Source: Tetrahymena elliotti 4EA (taxonomy: Eukaryota > Ciliophora > Oligohymenophorea > Hymenostomatida > Tetrahymenidae). From it: a DNA stretch of 64,000 nt. Of the stretch, positions 53,401-64,000 are shown piece by piece. Location: positions 186,001 to 250,000 of the forward strand of contig AFXF02001488.1 in the NCBI GenBank assembly GCA_000231825.2. The letters run 5' to 3'. The position numbers and the translations under genes are program-made. The notes under the pieces were generated by a model that was not told the DNA's origin, made no database searches, and saw only the letters and a program-made list of their open reading frames with translations. Within the stretch, counting starts at the first letter, position 1, and every line of letters starts with the position of its first letter.

Positions 53401-53581
53401 TCTAAAATACCTTCATTACAAAATATACTTTAACTTTATATCAAATGTTGGCAAGCATTTCTATAGTATTTCTTCTCCTTTAATAAAATAGAGTATATTT
53501 TAGGTTTCTCTTTAAGTATTTTAAGTCCTATTTTAAGCCTTACAAAAATAAAATGAGTAGATATATTAAATTTTTTGGTGA
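50431..53581 (+). pseudogene. Decayed cysteine-rich (furin-like repeat) surface protein
   Basis: It starts with an intact ATG and a hydrophobic signal-peptide-like N terminus (KYLIFLLVSMNVQVGF). Long stretches of a typical ciliate Cys-rich protein follow in changing frames: 51000-51700 with CLKGFYLDDNQC; then a segment with SGKSLFFSFGFQ that one GT-AG intron (about 51656-51718) could join; about 52120-52300 in frame with ISTKNAVLYL; and 52600-52860 with ICKECEKSKDNC. Also present are 53000-53110 with CFTCTVNPDNC, 53110-53280 with CPQSTYYDF, and a C-terminal part to 53581. In-frame TGA codons near 52651 and 52852 and several frameshifts interrupt the Cys repeats where no intron signals fit. 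Intact relatives are probably secreted or membrane-anchored; none is in this window. Confidence 0.72.
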
Positions 53582-54197
53582 TATCATTATAGGATCTGTT
53601 TGGTTTCTTCATATATGGATAATAATAATATTAAAAAATATTATAAAAAACTCTCAAATAGATTAACTACAACTTGAGAAGTTTATTTAAATAGGAAAAA
53701 TTTTAATTATTCTCATACTCATTTTTAACGTCTTATTTATTTTACAAATATTAGTAGATATTTTTCTTTTAATCTAAACTATCAATGACAATCAAAACAT
53801 TAGTAACATGAATCTTCATTAATTAAGTATTAAATTTCAAATAGCCAATTAGGAATGAGCATGATTAGAAAAATTTTATTATTAAAAGTAAAATACAAAT
53901 AGAATAGTTTTTTTTGGAAATTTTAAATTATATTTTTTATTAAAGATGTTTTAAAAAGAATTATTTTATTCTTTATGTTGTTTACATTTTTATTTTTTGT
54001 TACAATTTGTTTTTGTTTGATCAATAATTTTCTTTTTATTATATGAATTAATAATATCTCTTTATTAAAATATAACTACATAAAAAATAATTACTACTAT
54101 TGTTAATATATTACCTATTGCAATTTCGATTCAGCAAACAAATATTATTTTAAAGCTTTTAAACCATAAACTAGACTATAAAAAGTCTAAAATATAA
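53582..54197. other. Intergenic A+T-rich region
   Basis: About 600 bp following the decayed Cys-rich gene and preceding the 344-aa gene. No feature was recognised beyond A+T-rich sequence. Confidence 0.55.
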
Positions 54198-55232
54198 ATG
54201 AAAAAATAAGATTCAAAAAAATCCATTCCCTTATAAACTAAAAAGGCAGAAATTATCTTTTGTTTACCAAGTTGCCAACCTACTGGCTCTTACTATCTTC
54301 CATAGATATATCAATAAAATGGACATTTTTAATAAACTGCTAACACTAACAATTAGAACTAAGTAGGTTAGCAATAAATAAATTAAACTAGTGGAATAGC
54401 CAGATCTGCATCAGGTACTGCATTTTATAATTCATAGCAATAATCTTAAAGGACTGTCTAAGAAATGCGTAAAGTAGGATCTTAAAAAGTATTATCTAGA
54501 GCTAATCATGGTTTGACTTAAAATGCATCTTAAAGTCAATCTTAGGCTTAGCTAGTTTAAGTAGCACAAGAAAATAAAAAAACAAATATTGCTCCTACAA
54601 CTCCATTTATCAATTTGGAAAGAGATAATTATGCTTAGGATATAGCAAGGAGAAAGCTATTTATGTAAGATCTACATAGTGATTTGGAGACTAAGTAATA
54701 TATTTCTGAAATCAATTAGATCTCAAAGCAACCTCCAAAAAAGAAAACACGTCGTCATAAAACTAAGTTCCATATAGTTAAAACTAATAAAAATATTGAA
54801 AAGCTTTCGAATATAATTTGTAATTTCATTTAAGACAATAAAAAATTTACTGGATCAGATGTAGCTGTAGTACCTTAATATGAAAAAAGTGCACCATTTG
54901 CTTAAAGCACACTAGATTTTGCAGATTAACTTATTGAAGATAAATAGCACTTCAAAGAGAAGTATGGGTTTGATGAAAATAATTTAAGAAGAAATAAATG
55001 TGTTTTAGAGTAGGTAGTTCTTAATAGGATGGAAAAGAGAGTTCGTACAAGAGAAAAGAATTAATAGCTTAAAAAATCAAAGTAAGGCATTCCAGATAAT
55101 CCATATTATTATGAAGGAAATAGCTAATCTTTAGAAGCAGATGATATCATAGCTCGTTTAGAAAAGCCAGCAGAAAACAAAAACATATAACTAGCTCTGC
55201 CTAAAATATAAGAAACAAATGAAGAAAATTGA
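54198..55232 (+). CDS. Hypothetical protein, 344 aa
   Basis: One uninterrupted frame of 345 codons ending in TGA. The first 150 residues are Gln/Ser/Asn-rich and disordered, including a short Cys-containing segment (IIFCLPSCQPTG) near residue 20. From about residue 150 the protein becomes charged and helical, with TTPFINLERDNYA and RRKLFMQDLHSDLE. A basic PPKKKTRRHK stretch follows, which could act as a nuclear localisation signal. A well-mixed C-terminal region contains TGSDVAVVPQYE. There is no membrane span. I do not recognise the family. Confidence 0.8.
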
Positions 55233-56022
55233 TTTTTTAAAAATGATTAGTAAAAATAATATAAATTAATTAGAAAGGAAATGAGTGATTGGAGTTAAAT
55301 ACAAAATGATAGAAAAAAATATTAAATTTAATAATACCAAGTTAAAAAAATAATAATGAATCTAATAAACTAATTAATTTCTTAGTAATTTTTAATATAA
55401 TTTTAATATATATAGATGAACTTATTTATTTATCTTGACTTCATTTTCAAATTTACCAATACTGTTTTTATTTTATTCTATTCATTTATTTGTTTATCTT
55501 TTAATCGCCTTTAATTTTAATCAAATCATGGAATTAAAATAATAGTTTCTTAAAAAAAGTTAATCCAAATTAAAAAATGAATTGAATTTAGATTAAAAGA
55601 TTGATTAGAATTAAATAAATAAGCATTTTAAATATTTATTTATATTATATATTTGAGATAATTAATAAGAATATTTATCTAAATATTAAAAAATTGGGGT
55701 GAACAAATCTATTTCTTGATTTCAACTTTATGATGTTTGTTATTAGTGATTTCTGCTAATTTTTTCAATTAATTTTTTCATTTTAAAAATAGGTAGAGTT
55801 AGCATAGAAACATTTGAAAAGCATATGGCTAGGAAAAGTATAGATCAAATAATCAAATAGATTAAAAAATAAATAAAAATAAAGTGAAGAATTTATTATT
55901 AAAAATTAAATAGTTGAATAAAATAAATGAACAAATTTTTAGCTTAAAACATATAAAATATTTTTCTTACATTCTAAAGATATAATGTAGCATAAAAATA
56001 TTTTTTTATTTTAAATACAAAT
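55233..56022. other. Convergent intergenic region
   Basis: About 790 bp of A+T-rich DNA between the 3' ends of the 344-aa gene and the first channel gene. Nothing was recognised. Confidence 0.55.
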
Positions 56023-59000
56023 TCAATTTTTTTATTACTTGCTTGTTCCTTTTTGGATATATGAGTTTACTTCACTCTAATTGTAGACAATTGATTCTCC
56101 ATTTACTTCAGAATCACTATTCAAATTTATTAACTAAAATTAATTCTTTTTTAAGTTTTAAATCTCATCTTTTAATTAACTAAATTTGCTGGAATTGTTG
56201 AAATTAATATCTGAAGGAGAAAAAGGAGTTACTGATTTATTAAACTAAATATCTTCAGCAAACATTAGTTCTGACAAATGGAGGGACTATTTATTTTCTT
56301 CATCTCTTTTTCTTTTAAGGTATTACTCCTGCAACTTACTCTATTTTTTTAATTAGCTTTAGTTTTAGCTGTTACCTTTAGATTTAGATATATTTCCTTT
56401 CTTACTGTTTGAATAGATATCTGATTATTTCTTAGAAATTTACAGTTCTTGTTTTTTTGAGGTTGGACTATTATTTGAATTTATCATTTCATTAAGTTGA
56501 TTAATTTATTAAGAATTTTAAAAATAGTGTTGCAGTAAATCACTGGTTTTTTATGTAGCAACAGAAGCAAAAAACTTCTAATTAGAATTTTTTGGAGAAT
56601 CATCTAATTTAAAGTTTTCATCAACTTTATTTATTTCAGTAAAGGCAATATTAGTTAAGTTTTCTGGATTTGTACTCTCTGTTAATTACTTTTCTTTAAG
56701 CTTTGAATTTAGGTTTTGGAAATCCAATTAAATGCTTTAAAGATCTATGCTATTTATTTGGTGGGAGTCTGACGAGTTGAATCTTTACAGAACTCTCTAC
56801 TAATTTCCTAATTAACTTGAGTTTTATCTTTTTAATTATACAAGAGATTAACCATTGTTGTTTTTTTTTCTTAATTCTTCATGGAAATTTTAAAAATATT
56901 ACTATCCTTCACTTGAAAAGGCTGATGTTTGTTTTTTTACTTATAGTTAATATTTAAATTAATCATCATCATCAATATAATTATTATTATTATTATTATC
57001 TTAAGTTTCTAAATTTTTAATTGGATTTTCCTCATCTAAAGCTGTATGAATGTTTTTACAATATCCAGAAAAAAGGTTAAATTTATTACTATCCTAGACT
57101 TCATATTGCTCTGAACCACCACTAATTTTTTTTAATAAAAAAAATGAACTTTAATTTATTCTTAAAAACTTACTAATCATTTTAAGATTGGAAATCTCCT
57201 TTTTTTGCAAGCAAACCATTTTGGTTATCTTCTTAGTTAATATTTTATAAATATCTTTCTAAGTCAGTATTTTCTTAATCATCATCCTCTTATCTAAACT
57301 TAGCTCCAAATATTGATGGTTTCATTATATTTTCCTTTTTTAAGCCTTAATTATTTCTATTCATAGGAGAAGAAGAAGCTTGAGAGAAATCTATAGAATC
57401 TTGCATTTCTGAACAATTAACATCCTTATTTTTAGCAATAAAATATTTAAACATTTTAGATAAATTAAAATTAATTCATACCAATCTTTTTTCTTTTTTC
57501 AACTTTTACTTTAAATCTTTGTAGTGTTTTTTAATAGCTTAAGATTTTTTTATTGGATTTTCTCTGTCATAGTCCTTTTAAAATTAATTTTAATTCATAA
57601 ATATATTTTTTATTTTAAAATTTTTTTAATTTAATTTCCAAAAAATAAATTGAAATAAAAGTTTTACTGATATAAATGTTAAACGCATTTCTTCATAGCT
57701 CTTTGTATTATTACAAGTAGACTCTACTGGATAAATTCTTTCATTAAGTAGTTACATAGGTAGAATAGCATGAATAACTCCTATGAATACACCAAATATT
57801 GATAATGAATCATACTCATTACTTTTAGAAATATAAACAAAGAAAATTAAATTAGACAGGCAATACAAAGGTAAAGAAAACTCTAAATTTTCAATCATAG
57901 CTTATACTAAGTTAATATTAGGTCCAACATTTAAAGTGGATTATTTTATAATACAATGCTGTTATTATTAAAAATTCATTTGTTAGAAAAAATAATTTAA
58001 ATAAAATTTTATTTACCTTATCAACCCAATATTTCAAAACTAATTAAGTAAAACTCCAGACCAAAGCAAAAGGGATTACAGGTGCATAAAACAAAGAAGA
58101 GAAAACAATAGATATCACAATAGAGTAATTATTGTAAAGATTGAAAACTGGATTTTCAAAATATCTAAAAAAAAAAATCAGTATCCTAAAATTAATCTTA
58201 AAAAATTACTTATTAAGTTATTCTTGCTCACTAACTAGCTTTTGTAAGCTCTCTGAGTTTGAAACTTTCATAAATCCTTTTCTTATACTTTAAGAAACAT
58301 AAAACGGGATATTAATTCCTTAAACTAGATTTTGAACTATCATATTTGTCATGAAAATACTATTCATATTGTAGGCTAATCCACCTTCATTTATTTTTTA
58401 AAAAAAATGTTTAAAGAAAACTAAACTAAATTAAAATTTTTACCTGCTTTGAATAGTTTTCCATAACCATCACCATCTTAATAAATAAATACTTAAATGA
58501 TAAATAGAAGAACACTTGTGTTTAAAAAGTGAGCGAATGCCTGTTTTATAACTATTGAATCATAATACCCTATTTTAGTGGGTCTAGCTTCTTTTCTGGA
58601 TAATAAAAAAATTATTTATCTTTAATATTAAGAAAGAAATAATAAAATAATTATTTTACTCAGCAATAAACTAAATACCAATTTGCATACTTATATTCAA
58701 TATAATTATAGATACTGATATTGTAAAAGATAATATTGTAACTATGATACTATCCTTATTAGACTCAGCTCCAACTTTCATTTAGATTAACTAAAATGAA
58801 AAAAGAAGACCTAGACAACCTCCGAGAAGCAAAAGAGTTATAAAAAAAAGAGCACTTCTTCTTACTAAAAGCGCTCCCTGTGTGTGTCTTAAATTTTACC
58901 AAAAAATATTATTAGGATCTGGGGCAGGTTCAATAGTGAGTAATTTGTCTTAAAACAATAGTTTTTGAGGCTTTTTCCCAGTAATTAGAGAAGCAAAATA

Positions 59001-60691
59001 TTCTACATCTTCATAGAATTCAGTTATTCTTTCCTAATCTATTGATAAAATTTGGTTATTTTTCATTCATAATTTACAATTTTTTGTTAAAATAAACTTT
59101 TTCATAATTTTCTTCTAAATTTGATTTTTTAGTAGAAATTATGTAAAATATACAAAAAAAATAGGAGTAGTATTTAAATCTTTTTTTGTTTAAATCATTT
59201 TAAACAGATTCAAAAGTATTTCATAAACAAAAATAATTTCAAGAAATGCATTAGAAGTAGTTTTCTAAAAAAATAATAAATTTGTAGTCTTTTTATGAAT
59301 AAAATAACAAATTAATTAATTACCATCTTCATACTGTAAAATAACATAAGCATAGCCAGTAAAATTATTTATTTTATATCTGTTTGCTCCCAATGATATG
59401 TAATCTTTAGAAAATTGATCTTTTTTTTTAGTGACTTCATCAATTACATGTTTAAGTTTACATTTTTACTTTTCATCTTTACATCTCGAATATTTTTTAT
59501 TTAATTACCTTAAATTATCATCTATTTAATCAAATTTCTTCAAATCAAAGCACAGTCCAACAGATACTATTTCAGTCTCCTTTGGCGGCTCATTTAAAAT
59601 TTCATCTATATTTAAGTTACCATCTTAGCTGTTTTTGTTGCTATTATTTTATGGATTTTTGTTTAGAGGATTATTCTTTTTATCTTATTTTTATTATATT
59701 CCTAAATTCTTGCTAAAATGTTCCTTTAGAATTTATTCATAATCTAATTTATCTATATCTCCTTCATATGTGAACTCATCAGGGATATCAGAAATTAAAA
59801 TAGTATAGTCTAATGCACTCACTTCCCTTTCATCGCACTCTTCTTCGATTAGACGAATTTAATATCTAAACTTTTGAAATTAAATAATGCATATGATAAT
59901 ACTAAACAGATTAAAGAAAGATTAAGATGTCATAAAGGCTTTTTCAGATCTCTTATTACCAAGACTAAACTCGGTTACCCAATTTTTTACACATTTCATA
60001 TTTTCCTGTTAATACAAAAAATAACTACTGTAAAAATTTATTCATATCATGACGTTAAATGCTTGCTGCCAAAAATTAATTAACTTTCTTCTTTTATAAT
60101 TTATCTTATTCTAATCTCTAATAATCAAAAAGTTAAAAAATTCTTACTTAACCTTCTTATTCTAACTCAGCTGGAGGTGTGCAGTCCAATCCAAAAGTAT
60201 AATTGGTGATTAAATTAAAAAAGCCTGACGTTAAAAAGAAAGTCAAAATGAGTCTTGCTGCAAATTTAACATATTCTAGGTAGGTAACATATGCAGAACC
60301 TAAAAAAGCTAACTCAATAGTATCTGTATTTAATGGAAGATAAACTTTTTAAATTTATCTGGCACAACATCCACAAAAAGTAATCTATTCACCTGGTTCT
60401 AGCTCATCTGGTTGCTTATTTCTCCCTACTGAAGTAGCTTACTATTTTTGATGGAAATTATTTAACTAATCAGATAACTAAAATATAAATTACTTGATGA
60501 AGTAGAGCTAATTAAATATTAACTCTCTTTTTTTATTCAGATTTCTCTTCCTTCACTTCGGCACGAATTTTACTTAAGACAACTTATTCAAATGAGGTGT
60601 AATTTTTAATTGCATCTTGATAGTCGTATTTTGTTTCTTGGCTTTCATGATCTCTTTTTTCTTCTTAGCTAAATTTTGTATCCTCCCTCAT
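56023..60691 (-). CDS. OSCA/TMEM63/CSC1-like putative mechanosensitive cation channel, 1253 aa
   Basis: Exons in order: 60691-60494, 60441-60148, 60005-59324, 59038-58660, 58595-58444, 58384-58210, 58164-58017, 57958-57668, 57574-57482, 57424-57174, 57121-56023; ten introns leave exactly 1254 codons. A soluble N terminus with CGCC leads to a first span (FAARLILTFFLTSGFF). After an NW..E.S..NK segment and another span comes LDYTILISDIPDEF, which resembles the opening of the cytoplasmic domain of OSCA/TMEM63 proteins. The loop ends with FTGYAYVIL and EPAPDPNNIFWQNL, like the APEP..W.NL of that family. Several membrane spans follow, including FYAPVIPFALVW with YWVDK. The last 500 residues are Ser/Asn/Gln-rich cytosol with poly-Asn and poly-Asp. 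Family members are stress-gated cation channels. A tandem paralogue lies 377 bp upstream. The family call rests on motif recall. Confidence 0.75.
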
Positions 60692-61068
60692 TTTGTAATT
60701 AGTGCTACAAACTATACTTTTAGTAGAATTTTTATTTATTTTTTTTACTTTATAGAGACTAAAAAATTAATTAATTAAATTTAAATATATTTTTTATCAT
60801 AAAAATAGTAATTAAATTAATAAATGGAAATAGTAGAACTTGTTTACAAAATAGAGCATTCTATTTTCTATTACAAAAAGACATAAAATAAGGAAATTAA
60901 GATTAGCAAAAGAAAAATAACAGAATAATAGGCATAAAGAGAAAATGAATTGATAAATACCATGATAATATTAAACAATTAATAAATAAATTATGATCTT
61001 TAGTAGAGTGGTAGATTACAAATGTTTTTTCTAAAATTAATTAAATTTTTTTGATATTTTTTATTGAT
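60692..61068. other. Short spacer between tandem paralogues
   Basis: 377 bp of A+T-rich DNA separating the stop of the upstream channel gene from the start of the next, both on the - strand. It must hold a 3' end and a promoter. A patch near 60999-61020 faintly resembles a tRNA D-arm, but no tRNA could be folded. Confidence 0.55.
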
Positions 61069-64000
61069 TCATTAAACACTATTAACGCCGTTTGTGCTAG
61101 TTTCTTCTTCATCAAAATTTAAATTTATAACTCCATTTATTGAATCTTAGATTATTTTTTCAGTAAACACTTCATCTTTTTAGTTTTTTGAATTTTCTGA
61201 TCCATTTCTACATAATTTTGTTTGACTCTCCTCATCATCTTTTTTTAATGGCGTATCATCTATTTTAAAAATAAAAATGGCTTACTGCAAGTTTGATAAC
61301 AATTTCTTAATAGCTATTATAAAATTTAATTAAAAACAAATGCAATAAATTTTATTTTTATTTAATCCTAATTATTTTTGACTTTATGCAACAAAAAATT
61401 TAATTTATCCTTATAACATTTTATTGAAAATGAGAAAAATTTTAAAATACCAAATCGTTTCTAAAAGTTTTTATCTAAATCCAAAATATTTAGCAACATG
61501 ATAAATTAATAAATAGAATAAAAATTTACCTTTATTAATATCTATCACATTGAGGTAATCAGTTTCAGATTGATTATAATTTTAAGCAGGTGATTAATCT
61601 TTTTGCGATGGCGAACAAAACCCATAATCATCGTTAGTAAACTACCCTAAAGTAACTTGATTCAAATATTTATATTATTTTTTGCTTTTTGTAAAATTTA
61701 GATGATGCTTTGGTTTTTTTTTAGTATTTTTATTTTATTTTAATTTAAATTCTTATTCTATTGTAGCTCTTGAAAAATGATCTTATGAATTTAAATTATC
61801 ATCTTTACTTTCATTTTTTAAGCGGTCTCCTTCTTAATCACACTCACTTTGTAACTTACTTTAAGCTTTATTGCTATTTTAATTGATTTAAGACTGATTC
61901 TCAAGCATTTAAATAATTTCAGCTTCTTTTTAAGTATATTAAGGAGTATTATAAAAATTATTCGATTCTTGGTGAACCAAATTTTTTTAATTAAATTAAT
62001 CTTTTTTGCCAGTTAAATCTTCCAAATTTATTTTCAAATCAATTTTATCACCTTACTACTCTACATCTTCATTTTTTTTTGACTCTTATATTATTTACTA
62101 ATTGTTTCTAGGAATATTTATTGTACTATTATTATCATTTGAACTTGCTTTTATGTAGTCTTTTATATCAAGAATATTTAAATTATTATTTGGAGTTATT
62201 TAGTTTTTAAGTATTAAGCTTTCACTATCTTATCTTTCTAGATTAGATGGTGATTTTTTAGGAGAGGCATCTGTTTATTTATCTAATTTCGTTGTTTAAT
62301 ACGTTTATATATTTTTTAAAAATTCTTTTTTCTATTTTTATTAATTAAAAAGTATGTATAAAGCAGAATTTTGGAATAAGAAATTACTGAGTTTTATATA
62401 TTTGAAACTTGAGATTTTACTCTAAATATGTGGTACTCTATACAAATGTCTTTTTTCACTGGGTTTTCTCTATCATAATCCTTAAAAATGTAATATTTCA
62501 TAAGTATGTAATGTAATTTTGGTGAAAATAATTTACAATATTAAAATAATCTCTAACTTCTTCATAAGTGCATTCGTTTGGCACTCTTTCTCTTATTTTG
62601 AATACCTTTTCATTAAGAATTTACATAGGTAGAATAGCATGTATTACACCTACTATAAATCCAAATACTGATATATGGTCTACTTCTCCATCACTTATGT
62701 ATATAAATGCTAACATATTAGACAAGCTATATAGAGGCAAGCAGTATTCTAAAGATTCTGTGATTTATAAACACAACTACAAACTTGGATAGAATTTTAC
62801 AGTAGATCTATGCATCAAATTATACTATTTTTGAATAAAATTTCATAAATAAAAATGATATTTAATTAGTGAATAAATTTACTTTATTAATCCAAATTCT
62901 AAAAAATATTGTCACAATTCCCCAAACCAAAACTAAGGGAAAAACTGGTGCATAAAACAAAACTGAATAAACCGTTTCCAGACTAGAAGCATATTCTACC
63001 TCTATATCAAACTCAGGATACTCAAATAAACTATTTTTAATATGAGTAAATATATCTTTTTGTTTTATAAAAATAAAAGAACTACTTATTCAACTACTAT
63101 TGAGTTATCAAATTTAGTTTCTCTGAATATTTTTTCAAAAATTTGATGGTCAATAAATTTTTAAGAAAATCTAAGTTGATTAATTTCATCCCATTTGTAA
63201 TAATCAACTAAGTCAAAAAGACAGTATTAATATTTAAAGCCAAACCACCTTTCAATTTAAAATAATAAATCAAAAAAATGACTTCTTCTTTTATCAATTA
63301 AATTGTTACCTCTACCAAAAATTTTTCCATAAATATTTCCACTTTTCACAATCAATACTTAGGTCAAAATCAAAAGAATACTTGATGTTAAAAATTAAGC
63401 TAAAGCTGTTCTAATAGCTATTGAAATAAATACATGCGTTCTAGTAGAAAGTCCTTAATTTCTTTTTTTTGTCAATATAAAATTTTTAGATTTGTTTAGT
63501 CAAAAAATAATTTACTTTGCCAAAAAGACAATTATTTTCCTAAGTATAGGGTTTAAAATTGTGATACAAACAGATATAGCTATCGAGATTAATGAAATAC
63601 CAACTGATTGTTCTTTATGTTTACTATCATCCTCAACTGTGTTCTATGCAAAATTTAATCCCAAAATAATTGAAAGGCATGTACCCAATATTATAACAGT
63701 TAAAATGAAGGAAAAAACTCTCCTCAGTAATTTTTCTTCTTTAGAGAATTTTAGATTCTTCCAATTTATATTATTTGGGTCTGGAGCTTGTTAAATCAAA
63801 ATCTCTTCCCCCTCATACTTAAAAATATTATTTTTTTACTGTAGAAAGATTTAGTCCAGAAAAGAATTTTATTGATAGTACTAAATAACTTTCTCTTTAT
63901 CTAAATTTAATTAGTTGATTAAGTATAAACTCAAAAATAGACTTTAGAATAATAAAAAATACCTTATTCTCTTTAGAATATGACATAGGCATAGCCAGTA
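61069..64000 (-). CDS. Second OSCA/TMEM63-like channel, N-terminus beyond the window (741 aa visible)
   Basis: Exons in order: 64000-63963 (partial), 63900-63516, 63461-63310, 63248-63086, 63030-62883, 62824-62537, 62480-62421, 62331-61530, 61259-61069; all phases agree. The visible part starts in the cytoplasmic loop (TGYAYVIF) and continues with QAPDPNNINWKNL. Membrane spans follow, including FYAPVFPLVLVW, LPLYSLSNMLAF and VIHAILPMQILNE, each matching the gene at 56023-60691 at the same place. DYDRENPVKK then opens a 360-residue Gln/Asn/Lys-rich cytosolic tail that has diverged greatly from its neighbour. At least six introns sit at the same places and phases as in the neighbour. The role is inferred as for the paralogue: a stress-gated cation channel. 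The N-terminal third lies outside the window. Confidence 0.75.

Noticed and set aside
60992..61020. tRNA-like D-arm sequence
   Set aside because: No matching acceptor stem, anticodon arm or T-loop could be found around it.
1..64000. CRISPR arrays, rRNA, IS elements, telomeric repeats and operon-type ribosome binding sites
   Set aside because: None was seen; the genome is eukaryotic, and the only repeats are microsatellites and the 25.8-26.7 kb tandem unit.

Overview
The window looks like a piece of a ciliate somatic (macronuclear) chromosome, most likely a Tetrahymena-like oligohymenophorean. The DNA is extremely A+T-rich. Every long gene is open only if TAA and TAG are read as glutamine and TGA is the sole stop. 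Genes are split by short A+T-rich GT-AG introns; I placed 62 of them, nearly all 45-350 nt. Read with the standard code the window seems to hold only tiny ORFs, and those are artefacts. For each complete spliced gene the exon lengths sum to a multiple of three with matching phases, which is the main internal check on the models.

Layout. 1-8 kb: two + strand genes of unknown function (428 and 785 aa). 8.2-12.3 kb, - strand: a 937-aa leucine-rich-repeat protein with a 169-aa hypothetical gene only 78 bp upstream. 13.6-17.8 kb, - strand: an importin-beta family nuclear transport receptor resembling importin-7/8. 21.0-25.5 kb, + strand: an unusually long CD36/LIMP-2-type membrane protein with 10 introns. 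25.8-26.7 kb: a degenerate tandem repeat of about 335-355 bp that copies the last exon of the next gene. 26.6-29.6 kb, - strand: a 751-aa protein with F-x-P-x-I-N motifs. 30.2-31.8 kb, - strand: an intronless multi-pass membrane protein. 32.9-36.3 kb, + strand: a decayed major-facilitator transporter. 36.9-38.6 kb, - strand: an ACOT9-like acyl-CoA thioesterase. 39.9-40.6 kb, + strand: protein N-terminal glutamine amidohydrolase (NTAQ1). 41.5-47.6 kb, - strand: a 1846-aa protein with a C-terminal 2-oxoglutarate/Fe(II) oxygenase domain. 50.4-53.6 kb, + strand: a decayed cysteine-rich surface protein. 54.2-55.2 kb, + strand: a 344-aa hypothetical protein. 56.0-64.0 kb, - strand: two tandem paralogues resembling OSCA/TMEM63/CSC1 ion channels, the second cut by the window edge.

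The genes do not form a pathway or operon. Neighbours are functionally unrelated, as expected for a ciliate macronuclear chromosome with monocistronic genes. Local duplication and decay are visible: the tandem channel pair, the copied terminal exon, and two pseudogenes from what look like large ciliate families. No rRNA, tRNA, CRISPR array, transposon or telomere repeat was recognised. Functional names rest on motif recall, not on a database search.
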